Assembly: GCA_949317995.1 (NCBI GenBank)
Contig: OX439050.1
Span: 47,183,777 to 47,247,776, forward strand
Length of the DNA: 64,000 nucleotides
Source: Acholoe squamosa
Lineage: Eukaryota > Annelida > Polychaeta > Phyllodocida > Polynoidae
Reading direction: 5' to 3'
Below the pieces are notes generated by a model. It was not told the origin of the DNA. It saw nothing but the letters and a program-made list of their open reading frames with translations, and made no database searches. A program made the translations under genes and the position numbers. How positions within the stretch are numbered: the stretch's first letter is position 1; each line of letters opens with the position of its first letter. This document shows positions 42,912 through 54,189 of the stretch, piece after piece.

Positions 42912-45025
42912 TCAGAAGCATTTTCTATGCACCATAACTGGACCATATTCATCATAGTCCTCCTTGGAAATACACCTCTCTTGGAATGTTGCCATGCCTG
43001 CAAGGATGGACCCACCAATCCATGAAGAGTAATTACGTTCTGGAGGAGCAATGACCTTAATCTCTGTAGTAGAAGGAGCCAGTGCAGTCATCTCCTTATG
43101 AAAACGGTCAGCTAGTCCTGGCAATAAGGTAGAGCCACCGGACAGGACAATGTTTTTGTACATTTTATTACGCAGTTCAGAATCACATCTCATGATGGCA
43201 TTGTACATTACTTCATGAAGTCCAGGCATTTCATGACCTGTGGGAATGGAAGTAAACACATCTGGATTAATACAATTCTTACCATAAAAACTCCCTCAGT
43301 TTCTTAGACCATTTCAGACCCTAGGTGCAGTGTCTCTAGATAAGATTTTGATACTACAGAACACAATACAGGATTTTACAGTACTTCCTGCTTGCTCCTT
43401 TGCTCTCCACTTTCCTGAGTTTTAGGACAGTGACTGCATATGGAATGTCAATTGAAAGAGTTTACAATTAAAAGATACATGGATGCAGTGAACAGGAGTT
43501 TTAGAGTGTATTTTAGCAATGCAAATTAACACTCTCAGTATTTTTTTTCTAAAATATGCCTGTTAACTATCATTGTAGGAACATACGAACCTATGAGAGA
43601 TTGCTGGAAGAATGCTTCTGGACATCTGAATCGTTCATTATCAAGGGTGATGAGTTGTCCATCTGGCAGCTCATATGTCTTCTCCAGGGGGCAAGAGGCA
43701 GTCTCCATTTCTTTCTCAAAGTCCAGTGCAACATAGCAAAATTTCTCCTTGATGTCACGTGCAATCTCCCTTTCAGCAATGGTGGTGAAAGGATGGCCTT
43801 TGTCGGTGAGCATCTTCATAAGATGGTCAGTCAGGTCACGTCCAGATACAATAAGTTTTGGAATAGTATAGGGAAGGCTGTGTCCTTCATAGGTGGGGAC
43901 AATATAAGATGCCCCTTCTCCACAGTCCAGAACAACACCTGTGGTACGGCCTGATGCATAGAGGGAGAGTACAGGTTGGACTGCAGTATACATAGCAGGG
44001 ACCTCAAAGGTTTCAAACATAATCTGAAGAAAATGAAATCAAAACAAAATTTAATAGAGATGTTTCATTTATGATAGTGTACCTAGACAGGTCCCAGGGT
44101 ATGACCAACACTAAAGATGTACATTGTCTGGAACTGCAGATTGATTTCTCAGAACTCAGAACTTCAACCTGCTGTACTATCATCAGCAGTATACATTGCA
44201 TCGTGGGACAGAGCCTGCTCATCACCACACTGTAAAAAAGAGTTGTTGAAATAACGAAGGATTCCTCGTCCCAAAGTTGCCAGATATCTGTCGTTATTTT
44301 CAGAGAGATGCCATTATTTTCACAGAGTTTCCTTGTACCACCGCACTGTCACCTGGAGATTCTTGTAAAATCTACAGTGGCTACCTGTTATATAATTACG
44401 GTGGTTTACTGTACATAGAGTTTTACGAGGATTCAACAGTTATTTTTTACAGTGCAGTAAAGAGTGCGAGGAGTATCATAGAGGGTTTTAGGGAGTCTGT
44501 GTGACTTCAGTATAGTCTGTACCAACAATCTATAATTATTTTGATATACATTCCTCTGCACGACTCTAGATCTCACAGCTACTTCAACATAGACATTAAC
44601 TGCATACTATAGTACATACCAAACAGAATACAACAAAATATTGTAAATGAACCCACCTGGGTCATCTTCTCTCGGTTGGCCTTAGGATTGAGAGGAGCCT
44701 CACTCAGAAGAACAGGGTGATCCTCAGGGGCCACACATAACTTATTGTGGAAGGTGTAATGCCATATCCTTTCCATGTCTTCCCAGTTAGTCACAATTCC
44801 CCATTCTATGGGGTACTTAACAGCTAGGATATTCCTTCTGGACTGAGCATCATCACCAATGTAATAGTCTATCTTCTCCGCTTTGACTCTAAGTTGGTGA
44901 CGAGGTCTGCCAACGATGGATGGAAATATGGTTCGAGGTTTATCATCTCCAGCAAATCCAGCTCTGCATGAGCCAGAACCACTGTCTATTACAATGGCAG
45001 CAGTACCATAATCAATGTCATGCAT
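42912..45025 (-). CDS. Divergent actin-family protein
   Basis: Three coding exons, 45025-44657, 44023-43591 and 43237-42912, GT-AG junctions, 375 residues, the usual actin length. Introns fall after codon 123 (canonical 121, phase 0) and within codon 268 (phase 1), both known conserved actin intron positions. It begins MHDIDYG and ends with the conserved HRKCF. Phosphate loops are present (DSGSG near 14-18; DCGEG at 156-160). The sequence is clearly diverged from cytoplasmic actin: the DNase-I-binding loop (about residues 41-52) is different and one residue shorter; the methylated His73 position is Trp75; Asp157 is Glu159; His161, which helps position the attacking water, is Tyr163; Gln137 is kept (Gln139). 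It probably still binds nucleotide, but polymerisation and hydrolysis may be altered. A pyrimidine tract and CAG just upstream (about 45056) suggest an intron in the 5-prime leader. It could be a tissue-specific actin or an actin-like paralogue. Confidence 0.93.
44228..44454. mobile_element. MITE-like element in actin-family intron 1
   Basis: 227 bp bounded by inverted CACTGTAAAAAA ends followed by related AGTTGTTGAA / AACTGTTGAA sequence. It is non-coding and lies wholly inside the intron 44024-44656. No target duplication is clear. Confidence 0.5.
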
Positions 45026-45090
45026 TTTCTTTGTTGGCTCCAGGTAGAAATTTCAACCTGCACCAAAAACAAAAGAGAGGCAAACACAAC
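45026..45090 (-). other. Likely splice acceptor in the actin-family gene leader
   Basis: On the minus strand a pyrimidine-rich run ending TTTTTGGTGCAG lies about 30 bases upstream of the ATG, with no in-frame coding before it. It predicts an untranslated first exon further upstream (beyond 45100), which I cannot place. Confidence 0.5.
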
Positions 45091-46230
45091 TTACATTATC
45101 CTATATCATAGCTACCCTAATTAAACATGTGATATCTAAAATCCCTGGGCTCACATATCATATGATCTTATGTTGGTCTGTATTATCTGCTTGGATACCT
45201 ACATTTTCTACTACCTGTATTAGTCTTGTAAAGAGCACTTTATATATTTCACATGGGTTTCTAGGTAGTGAACTAAGTGAAATGCGACTGGTGGAGACTA
45301 CATGTATGTCTCACTTTGATAGTGTCTGTAGATGATAGAATTTGATAAAATGGCTTTGAAAATCTGCATTTTATGGAGGATGAAAGAGGGAGTTGTACAA
45401 AGTGTTTGGAGATCTTAAATGCATATGCAGTATTATGATACTGTATGGATACTGAAATTAGTCAAGGGGCATCCATATCTGTTGTTGGTTAAGATATCAC
45501 TGGAGAATGGAATAATACAAATATGTGGCCCCCAAGGGGTAAAAAATGACATGGCGGCATTTGATCATTTTGAGGTGACATTTCGACATTGTACCCTTAT
45601 AAAACTGACATGTGACATTAGAAAAATACACAAAAGTGACAAGAGACATGCCAGACTTCCAAAAAAGTGACATGTGACAAGAACTGTTATGAAGTCATTC
45701 CCAAAAGTCATCAGAATGCATGTTTGGACACTGAAAATTTCAAAAAATTTCTCAGACATTTCCTCCATCTTGGACGTAGTACTTTACAAATGTGGTCATG
45801 ATTTTGAGGGATAGGTGTCCGATTTCAGCCTCCAGGTATAGGGGAATACCGGTAGCCTACTACTATATGGGTGTTTTTATGTGTCATATCCATTTTTGTT
45901 TATGTGATGGAAAACCTTTAGTCCTAGAAAATGTTTTGTTCAGGTGACAGGGTCGAACAAAATTAGGGTAGTTTAGTAGGAGTTTTTTTTATAGAATTTT
46001 TCTAAGGCCAGTTGTAAATCTTTGCACCTACGGGAAACAAATTTGATGTGTGTGATTGTAAAAAAAATCTTTTTTTTTTTTACCTATGGGGTCAATAACA
46101 TCCCTGGATGATCAGGATTTATTGATGCACCAATGAAGTGGTGTATTATAGGTGTATTTTACCAACCATTGAATGGAAATAACCAATACCTTAACATGAA
46201 CTATGACTCTGACTTTTAACCAGTATACAT
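45091..46230. other. Non-coding upstream region of the actin-family gene
   Basis: Likely contains the untranslated first exon and promoter of the actin-family gene, but no TATA or CArG box stands out. A stretch at 45540-45700 has repeated GACATGTGAC words also seen at 46900-46960 and 53785-53955. Confidence 0.35.
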
Positions 46231-46231
46231 A

Positions 46232-46232
<1 letters not shown>

Positions 46233-46304
<72 letters not shown>
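46233..46304. repeat. (AT)n microsatellite
   Basis: About 36 AT dinucleotides, bordered by ACTGATAT and ATATCAGT so that the whole tract is palindromic. Confidence 0.95.
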
Positions 46305-46307
<3 letters not shown>

Positions 46308-47954
46308 TGTCAATCAGAATAAACACATGCCCTCTAAGACTCAACGTTTTCCTGGTGGTCAGGACTAGTCCCTCCCCCTTTTTGGTCCACCCATAAACAT
46401 GTCTCCCCCCATGCCTACTTTGTATCCCCATTTAAGTCCCTTACCCCTCTTCGATTCAGTAAGTATTGTCTGTAAATTTGATAATTAATCATTGCATAAA
46501 CATTCTCCTGAGGGTACACCAAAATGCTTTAAACTTCAAGGCATCTATATTTCAATTTTTTCTTGAGGGGCAGGGGCAGCCCCCCACACCCCCTTATCCA
46601 GCAATATATAAATTCACTAGATTCACAACTGAGGCTATAAGAATCCTTTAAAATAGAAAGTTTGGGTTCTAGAAATGCATCAGAATGCACCATTTGATGT
46701 CTGCATTTCAAAATATTCTTTGGGGAGAATGCACCCTTGCACCATTTCCCCTCTACATATGTTGTGGCGCTGAGTTTGAGACACCAGGGTAGTGGGCCAG
46801 AGGGTTGGACCCCAAAATCCTGGATCCGCCCCTCAGTGCAGGTTAAATCCAATGGCAAAAAAAATGTACAGAATCCTTCATTTGCCAGTGTATGCCTTAC
46901 AGTGACATACAAAAAAAGTGACATGTGACCTGAAGCCTTGAATTTTGGCGACATTGTGACATCAGGGGGGGGCCCTTGGGGGCCCCAAATATATCAACAG
47001 GGGGTGGGATGGTAATTCGTTACTTCCACCATGTGTTTGATCATTGTATTGTTACGTTCATATTCTCATCAAAAGATTTTGAGTTTGATTATAACCAGTT
47101 TCTCATGAAGAAATCTGATCAAGGCATCATATTTCACCTGTCTATGGAGTATGTTAGGTGCATTTCGCCAATCTGTGCCGATCGCCAATTCTTCTTTGCG
47201 CCAGGTACAAATGGGCGAGAATCTAATAAATTTTCTAGCAAATTTATAGAATTGATCTTTCTAATATTTTTGGAAGATAACTTTTTATGTTATTCAGCCA
47301 TTGGTGGTTTAGTGGCAGGTTTCTCTGCTGATGAATATAAAAATAAGTTGAAGACCAAGACCTACACGCCGATTCACCAATATCTGTGATCTGCGCAAGA
47401 TTAGAGCTTTGCGCGGTGCCGATCTTGCGCAATTTGTAAATTGTGCTGCCCAATTTGAGAAATGCGCCGATCACCATCTGCGCGGAACAGAGTATAACTG
47501 AGTAGCTGCACCATCTGGTGAGTAATAAGAACACTACAGTGAGCTCATATGCAATATTGATACCAGATGGCAGCACCGTAGTTAGCTATCTTGCACAACA
47601 TTCAGACACCTCTCAACTAATGTCAGTCAATGTTAATTAATATTTAGAAATACAGTTCATATTGTGATAAATAATATGATATTACCACCAGTCAGACATT
47701 ATTCAGCACACTACTGCAGACTGGTCTGAGAGGGATCTAGACAAGTCACTGATTCTATTCTTGTTGACTAAATAGGGCTCAATCCGGGCTCAATGTTAGA
47801 GCCTGGTTGACCCACTGACATACTAACTACACACATGTAGGTTCCCTACATGCTTAGCACAGCAGGCTGAACTCAATAACAGCGTTTTTTCTATAAGCTG
47901 AGGGTACGGAGAGATGTGAGTTTAGGTTTCTAAGCTACTACATGCTGTACATTT

Positions 47955-47958
<4 letters not shown>
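46305..47958. other. Non-coding between two AT microsatellites
   Basis: No credible exon. GCGC/GCGCAA words cluster at 47160-47490. CCAGATGGCAGC near 47565 partly resembles a CTCF site. Confidence 0.35.

Positions 47959-48023
<65 letters not shown>
47959..48023. repeat. (TA)n microsatellite
   Basis: About 32 TA dinucleotides, 180 bases from the 3-prime LTR of the Gypsy element. Confidence 0.95.
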
Positions 48024-48026
<3 letters not shown>

Positions 48027-48202
48027 GAGTCTACGTATAAATAGTAGTCTATGGTTGATTCTAACCCTTTTATCCAGGGCCCCGTGTAGCACAACATATT
48101 GTCAGAACATCTTACCTGTATTGTATGGACAGCTTTATCCTGCCATAGACGTGGTGACTAGAATTATTCACTACAGTTGTGATCAGGGGGAGGCATGAGG
48201 AT

Positions 48203-48386
48203 TGTTTTAAGATGGGTTTATCTGCTCAGTGAGAAACTCATGTGGACGACGACATGGCCGGAACAACAGTTGTTTTAATAACGGAAATGCGGAAGTACGG
48301 TTACAACGTTAGTTACAGTAGTATCTACTTTTAACACCATGCGGCAGCACTGCGCGGTAGTCGCGAGTGACGCGGATCTCGCAACA
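48203..48386 (-). repeat. 3-prime LTR of the Gypsy element
   Basis: 184 bp, begins TGTTGCGAGATCC and ends CTTAAAACA in element orientation. Unusually short for a Gypsy LTR. Confidence 0.95.
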
Positions 48387-48398
48387 TCTCCCCCTTTA
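48387..48398 (-). promoter_or_regulatory. Polypurine tract
   Basis: AAAGGGGGAGA on the minus strand, immediately before the 3-prime LTR. Expected primer for plus-strand DNA synthesis. Confidence 0.85.
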
Positions 48399-48715
48399 AG
48401 ATAATAATGTTATTGTCTGGATACACTGTCCTTGAATCTCTTAGAGAAAGATATACTTTGATAGCACCAGTATAGTCTATGATAAACATGAAAATGACTG
48501 TTCAATGTTCAATGACTGTAAGTCTCTGTAATAAACGTTTATGAATACTGGCAATGTTATGACTGTTTAATAATAACTCATATGACTTGGCAAGTGTTCT
48601 TGGTAACAGTCTATATCAGGATGTATAAAAATATCAATATGAATAAGCTAAACTAAACTCGAGGGGAGCGGTCTCCAGTACGTCACCCTCTAACCTATCT
48701 TTACCATAGGTTCCC

Positions 48716-51700
48716 CTAGACTGACTCAATTAGACGAGTAGGCTTTTTGGTAGCCCGGTTTGAGCGACGAGGCTCATCGGGTGTCTTAGGTGGTGAAGAC
48801 ACAGGGCTGTTTGCGCCTGGCGGTCGCTCAGTCATGATAGGTGGTGGTATGGCACTGCCTGACGGTAGGACTGTGGCAGTGGCCATAGGAGGCATCTCCA
48901 TTAAGTGTCGGCGGTTTCTCCGTTGGGCACCTGACTTGGTCTCGATGTTATACGACCTTGGAGTGTCGGCTTCTCCTTGAACGATGCCCTTCTCCGTCCA
49001 GCCCTTCTGGGAATCTGTCTTGACCAGGACAGGTTGACCTGGGACAAGCGGCTGGAGTGGCTTAGCACCATGATGCTGGTTGTATGACCTAGAGGTGGAG
49101 GATTTGTACCTCTGGTCCCTAGCGAGGATCGTTTCACGGCTAGGCCATATGGGCTCCAGAGTAGCTGATGGTACTGGAAGGGTTGTACATAGGTGTCTAC
49201 CCATCATAAGCTGGGACGGGCTGGCACCTGTAGCTGCTATAGGGGTGTCTCTGTATACTAACAAAGCGAGCCATGGGTCTTTCTGACTCAGCATTTGTTT
49301 AGCTGTGTAGACAGCTCTTTCTGCCTCCCCGTTGGAATTGGGCAGGTATGGACTAGAGGTAATGTGGTTAAACACATACTTTGCCGAAAATTCGGCGAAT
49401 TCGGCTGACGAAAACTGCGGACCGTTGTCGGATACTATTTCTAGTGGCACACCGAAACGGGCGACAGCGTCCTTCATACGTCCAGTGACGGCTGTGGTGG
49501 TGGTAGACGTTAAGGCGAGGACCTCTATCCACCTGGAGTAGTAGTCACACATGACTAGATAGTCCTTCCCTTTGAAGACAAATAGATCTACTCCGACTCG
49601 CAACCAAGGCCCTTGTGGCAATGGTGTGGACATGAGCGGCTCGCGCTTCTGTGTCGGCTTGTGCTCAGTGCAGTGGCTGCACATGCTAACTATTCTCTTG
49701 ATGTCATTAGTGATTCCAGGCCACCAAACACCGAGACGTGCTCTCTCGAGGCATTTGGTGATTCCTTGGTGACCGTCGTGGACTCGAGCAAGTATTTCCG
49801 GCCTCATGGAAGTTGGAATGACAATCCTTGAGGCGAACACAAGTAGTCCATCTGTGACTGACAGTGATGCACGATGTGCATACAGGCTCTTGAGGTTGTC
49901 TGGGACATTCTTCTCGTATTTCGGCCACCCAGTCAGCGTGTAGACGATAGCTGACTGGAGGACCGGGTCATTGGTTGTTGCAGTGCGAAGCTCCTCCTTC
50001 TTGGCGTCTGATGCAGGAAGGGTTGACTCGACCGACTGGACATGCATTTCTATATCCTCGACTGTTGAGGACAGGGTCGAGACAAGTGGGCTCCGCGAGA
50101 GTGCGTCTGAGATTAGCATCTCTTTACCCGGGACATGCTTGGCATTGATGTTGTACCTCATCAACCTCATGAGTAGTCTCTGACATCTCAGAGGCACTTC
50201 GTCAAGGTCTTTGGTGTTGATGAGTGGCACAAGCGGCTTATGATCCGTGAGGACCGTGACGTTTCCATGTCCGCGGATGTATCGGTCGAATTTCTCGCAC
50301 GCCCAGACGCTGGCCAGACACTCCTTCTCGATCTGGGCGTATCTCTTCTCGCTGGTGGTCAGTGTCCGAGAGCAGTAGGCAATTGGTTTCACCGCTCTGC
50401 CATGCTCTTGTAGGAGGACTCCTCCTAGGCCATAAGAGCTGGCATCGGCACTGACGATGACTGGTTTGGTGACGTCATAGTACGACAGAACAGGCGTTGA
50501 AGCGATCAGCTGTTTTGTCGCACGGAAGGCTTCTTCCTGCGCTGCATCCCAGGTCCACTCTCGGTCTGACTTCAGTAAATCATTCAGTGGACCGGTGACT
50601 GAGTTCAGGTGGGGCAGGTATGATCCGAGGTAGTGCACCATTCCCATGAACTGACGTAGCAGGGTGACAGATGTAGGCGGCGGCATCTGGTTTATGGCTT
50701 GGACTTTATCGGGGTCTGCCCGAATGCCATCTTGACTGAAGACGTGCCCAAGGAACTTGAGCTCCTTCTTCTTATATGAGCATTTGTCATGGTTTAACTT
50801 AAGACCGACACGATCGAGTGTCCTGACGACTTTGGACAGGCGATCGTCATGCTCAGCGTCGTCCTTCCCATATACAAGGATGTCATCCATGTAAATGAAG
50901 ACTCCATCTAACCCCTCCAGGGCTTCGAGCATCTTCCGCATGAAGATCTCGGGGGCTGATGTGATGCCAAATGGCAGGCGTCGGAAGCAATAGCGACCGA
51001 ACGGAGTGATGAAAGTAGTCAGCTCTTGACTCCGCTCGTCTAGCGGGATCTGGTAGAATCCGCTTGCTGCGTCGAGGCATGAAAACCTTGCAGCGCCTGT
51101 GAGTCTAGAGGTTAGATCATCCAAGGTCGGCAGGACGAAGCGTTCTCGTTGGACGTTGACATTCAGCTTCTTCAGGTCTACGCAGAGGCGGACCTTGCCG
51201 GACTTCTTCGGGACTGGTACCATGGGAGCACACCATGGTGTTGGCTTGGTGATCTTCCTTACTATGCCTAGAGACGTTAGGCGCTTTATCTCCTCCCTCA
51301 CCTTCTCGACCAAGGGAAAGGGGATACGTCTGGCGACGTTGACGGCGACTGGCTGGGCATCGTCTCGAAGTACGATCTTGACTGGATCTGTTTCGAGGCA
51401 TCCGATGTCCTGACTGACGGCTTGGATGCGCATGACTAAGTTCATGCGATGGGCGACTCCTCGTCCTAGGAGACTCTCGCCGGATCCGTCCACGACTAGG
51501 ACACGGAAGTTGTACTTCTGGCCCTTGTAGACGGTGTTGGCAATGAACTGTCCTCGACAACTGAGTGGACCCCCCGGGCTTGACAATTTGACTTTGACGT
51601 CTTTTAGGGGTGGTCGCGGCTTCACTTTGAGGTAGTTCAAATAGGACATTATGGAGACGTCTGCACCCGTGTCTATCTTGAACGTCTCGGATGACGTTCC

Positions 51701-52624
51701 GAGGTCTAGTGTGACTTTCCAGGCTGAGCCACTGTCGTCGCAGTCTATGGCACCGATGAAGTTGTCAAAGTTCACAGCACCACAAAACTGGGCTTCTCCC
51801 TCGGTATCATCGTAGACTTCTCTGACGCTCTTATTACGACACATTGAGGCAAAGTGTCCGACTTTCTGGCAGGACTTGCACGTTTTCCCGATCGCAGGGC
51901 AGGCATTGGGCCCTGGCGACCTGTGCACGTATCCACAATTTGGGCACTTCTGCTTCGACTGACCTCCTGACCTTGACCTTGACTGACCTTGATTTGACTG
52001 TGGCTGACGCGTTGACTTTTTGTATCCCTGGCTTCTATTGTGGACGGCATTGACTGACGTGTCTTCCTTCTGGGTCGACTCCACGAGCTCCTTGTGTCGC
52101 GCTTTATCGGTAGCTGTTGCAAGCGTCAAGGTGTCTTGCTCCATCTGCAATTCGCGAGATAGCTCCTTGTCTAACATTCCGGCGATTAAACGATCGCGGA
52201 TATGTTCGTCTTCCTTCTCCTCGAAGTTGCAGTGCTCTGCAAGCTCATGCAGATTTCTTACGAAGCATTCGACTGACTCACCTTGTTTCTGCGAGCGCTG
52301 GTAGAATTTTGTTCGCTCGTGGATGGTGTTCTTCCGCGGGACAAAATAGTCGTCAAATTTCTTCAAAACTGTTTCGAAATCGTCTTTCGGATCGACCGGA
52401 TCGGGCTCGTCGTCTGTGGGCTCGGGGCGTGCGGCAAACTTAAAGGACTTGTAGATATGTTCAGCCTGGCGGCCCATAGTATATACCAGGGCTGAAACTT
52501 GCACGTCCGGCTCCTCATCACGGATCTTCTCGAGAATAAAATAACGAGAAAACCTGGTTTTCCAATCCGGCCATGATGCCGGTTTAGTGAAGTCGAATGG
52601 CTCTGGCGGCTGATATTTAGGCAT
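48716..52624 (-). CDS. Gag-Pol polyprotein of the Gypsy element
   Basis: A single uninterrupted frame of 1302 residues, with gag and pol fused without a frameshift. Order of domains: capsid-like Gag about 1-200; two zinc knuckles, an atypical one (CPNCGYVH...C, 227-242) and a canonical CX2CX4HX4C (249-262); aspartic protease with DTGA at 318-321; reverse transcriptase about 430-640 with YMDD at 578-581; RNase H about 715-845 with acidic residues Asp727, Glu766 and Asp794; integrase with an HHCC zinc finger (His949, His952, Cys982, Cys985) and catalytic Asp1013, Asp1066 and Glu1102 in D-35-E spacing. The order RT-RNase H-integrase is diagnostic of Ty3/Gypsy. I see no chromodomain and no envelope gene. 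The start is the first ATG after the leader. All catalytic residues are present. Confidence 0.97.
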   Translation of the reverse strand: MPKYQPPEPFDFTKPASWPDWKTRFSRYFILEKIRDEEPDVQVSALVYTMGRQAEHIYKSFKFAARPEPTDDEPDPVDPKDDFETVLKKFDDYFVPRKNTIHERTKFYQRSQKQGESVECFVRNLHELAEHCNFEEKEDEHIRDRLIAGMLDKELSRELQMEQDTLTLATATDKARHKELVESTQKEDTSVNAVHNRSQGYKKSTRQPQSNQGQSRSRSGGQSKQKCPNCGYVHRSPGPNACPAIGKTCKSCQKVGHFASMCRNKSVREVYDDTEGEAQFCGAVNFDNFIGAIDCDDSGSAWKVTLDLGTSSETFKIDTGADVSIMSYLNYLKVKPRPPLKDVKVKLSSPGGPLSCRGQFIANTVYKGQKYNFRVLVVDGSGESLLGRGVAHRMNLVMRIQAVSQDIGCLETDPVKIVLRDDAQPVAVNVARRIPFPLVEKVREEIKRLTSLGIVRKITKPTPWCAPMVPVPKKSGKVRLCVDLKKLNVNVQRERFVLPTLDDLTSRLTGAARFSCLDAASGFYQIPLDERSQELTTFITPFGRYCFRRLPFGITSAPEIFMRKMLEALEGLDGVFIYMDDILVYGKDDAEHDDRLSKVVRTLDRVGLKLNHDKCSYKKKELKFLGHVFSQDGIRADPDKVQAINQMPPPTSVTLLRQFMGMVHYLGSYLPHLNSVTGPLNDLLKSDREWTWDAAQEEAFRATKQLIASTPVLSYYDVTKPVIVSADASSYGLGGVLLQEHGRAVKPIAYCSRTLTTSEKRYAQIEKECLASVWACEKFDRYIRGHGNVTVLTDHKPLVPLINTKDLDEVPLRCQRLLMRLMRYNINAKHVPGKEMLISDALSRSPLVSTLSSTVEDIEMHVQSVESTLPASDAKKEELRTATTNDPVLQSAIVYTLTGWPKYEKNVPDNLKSLYAHRASLSVTDGLLVFASRIVIPTSMRPEILARVHDGHQGITKCLERARLGVWWPGITNDIKRIVSMCSHCTEHKPTQKREPLMSTPLPQGPWLRVGVDLFVFKGKDYLVMCDYYSRWIEVLALTSTTTTAVTGRMKDAVARFGVPLEIVSDNGPQFSSAEFAEFSAKYVFNHITSSPYLPNSNGEAERAVYTAKQMLSQKDPWLALLVYRDTPIAATGASPSQLMMGRHLCTTLPVPSATLEPIWPSRETILARDQRYKSSTSRSYNQHHGAKPLQPLVPGQPVLVKTDSQKGWTEKGIVQGEADTPRSYNIETKSGAQRRNRRHLMEMPPMATATVLPSGSAIPPPIMTERPPGANSPVSSPPKTPDEPRRSNRATKKPTRLIESV

Positions 52625-53119
52625 TTTGACGAGGTGGGTAGGCCTACTAGTGCTTTGTATGTATTAAGAAAAATGTCACTGATTCTCTTGACTGACTTGA
52701 CTGTTACACACTAGTGCGTACCACCGTAGACAGGCACCTACTAGACTTGGCGGCTTATTTGAGGGGCTTAGGTATAGAGTGGCAAGGTTTGGTGAAGTAG
52801 GGTGACTACATCAATTGTCTTTACATGGACTTGACAATGTCAAATACGGCACAATTTGTATCTGACAATAACCACAGGTTGACAGTGACTTGACTTTGAC
52901 TGAATATGTTGACTTGACTGACTTGTAGACTTGACTTGACTTGACTAGGAATAAAATATTCAGCCTTACCGGTGGTCCAGTGTTGTTGTCTCAATTGTTG
53001 AAATTCACCCACAAATATCTCCTTACCAACCTGCCATCCACCCTCAAAAATACTCTCACATTATTGACTAAAGTCTAGTTGTTCATTGTTGTTGTTTCCA
53101 CTGGCAGATGGTCAAAAAA

Positions 53120-53136
53120 CCCCACTTCTGACACCA
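53120..53136 (-). promoter_or_regulatory. Primer binding site, tRNA-Leu type
   Basis: TGGTGTCAGAAGTGGGG directly follows the 5-prime LTR. The first 16 bases are complementary to the CCCACTTCTGACACCA 3-prime end of animal tRNA-Leu (family knowledge; not checked against this genome). Confidence 0.8.
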
Positions 53137-53320
53137 TGTTTTAAGATGGGTTTATCTGCTCAGTGAGAAACTCATGTGGACGACGACATGGCCGGAACAA
53201 CAGTTGTTTTAATAACGGAAATGCGGAAGTACGGTTACAACGTTAGTTACAGTAGTATCTACTTTTAACACCATGCGGCAGCACTGCGCGGTAGTCGCGA
53301 GTGACGCGGATCTCGCAACA
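53137..53320 (-). repeat. 5-prime LTR of the Gypsy element
   Basis: 184 bp, apparently identical to 48203-48386. Confidence 0.95.
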
Positions 53321-53325
53321 AGGAT

Positions 53326-53784
53326 GTAATGTCGGAGTATGTTATTGTTGCTGGTAGTGGTACCCACCTCACTCTGACGGTTCCTGCTACACTCCTCGCC
53401 TGACATAATGGGGCGAGCTACAGTAACCAAAATAATTAGGAACCTCTAATCCACAGACCTCCCACTCCACCAGGCTTTGACAAACCAATGTTAGTATGTG
53501 GTTGAAAGAATGCTCTTTGTCCATGAATATATGCCATTAATAGAAGGTCCTGGGTGGTTGAGGGGGGGCCTTATTACATGTCGATTTTTAGAAGTGCTCT
53601 TGCCACATATGTAACTTAATTAGATCACATGTCATTTAGATCCCCAGGTTCTTAGAGGTGACATCGGACATGCACATGGACATGCACAAAAAATGTTTTT
53701 TGTACATATCACCAAGGAGGTCAGCCCCACATCTCATGACAGAGCTGTACATCAATTAATGAAGTGGGTGTGGACCACTAAATT
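53326..53784. other. Non-coding flank of the Gypsy insertion
   Basis: No gene recognised. Confidence 0.35.
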
Positions 53785-53955
53785 TGACATGGCGACATGG
53801 GCTATTTTAGGCTTAGTGACATGGGACATGAACAATTTCTTAAAATTGACGTGGTGACATGAACAATTTCTTAAAATCGACATGGTGACATGACCATTTC
53901 TTAAAATTGACATGGGGACATGGCCATTTTTTAAAATCGACATGTGACATGGGGG
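53785..53955 (+). repeat. 31-bp minisatellite, GACATG type
   Basis: About five units of GACATGAACAATTTCTTAAA followed by ATTGACGTGGT. It yields short repetitive frames on the minus strand that are not genes. Confidence 0.75.
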
Positions 53956-54189
53956 ACCCCCCATCCACACCCCCAATGAATACTGACCATTTCATATCCT
54001 GTGTGAAGAAGAGCACGTATGTTTGAATAAAATTGCTCTTGATTCTCTAAAAAGTGTGTGACTTTTTTCTGTGTTTTTATAGCCAAAGTTGTGCTATCAA
54101 TAAATATCCTATATATTGTAATTTTCTTGATGTGGACTTCAGAATCGTCTGTTTTGTTTAATTGCAAAAATGAACAAACCTAACTGAGG

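Larger units (their letters stand above)
48203..53320 (-). mobile_element. Complete Ty3/Gypsy LTR retrotransposon
   Basis: 5118-bp element on the minus strand with two 184-base LTRs (TGTTGCGAG...TTAAAACA) in which I see no difference, and a 5-base target duplication AGGAT (48198-48202, 53321-53325). From 5-prime: LTR 53320-53137, primer site 53136-53120, leader with TTGAC repeats, a single gag-pol frame 52624-48716, polypurine tract 48398-48387, LTR 48386-48203. Identical LTRs and an unbroken frame mean a very recent insertion that could still be active. It inserted in intergenic DNA between the actin-family gene and the actin pseudogene. Confidence 0.96.
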
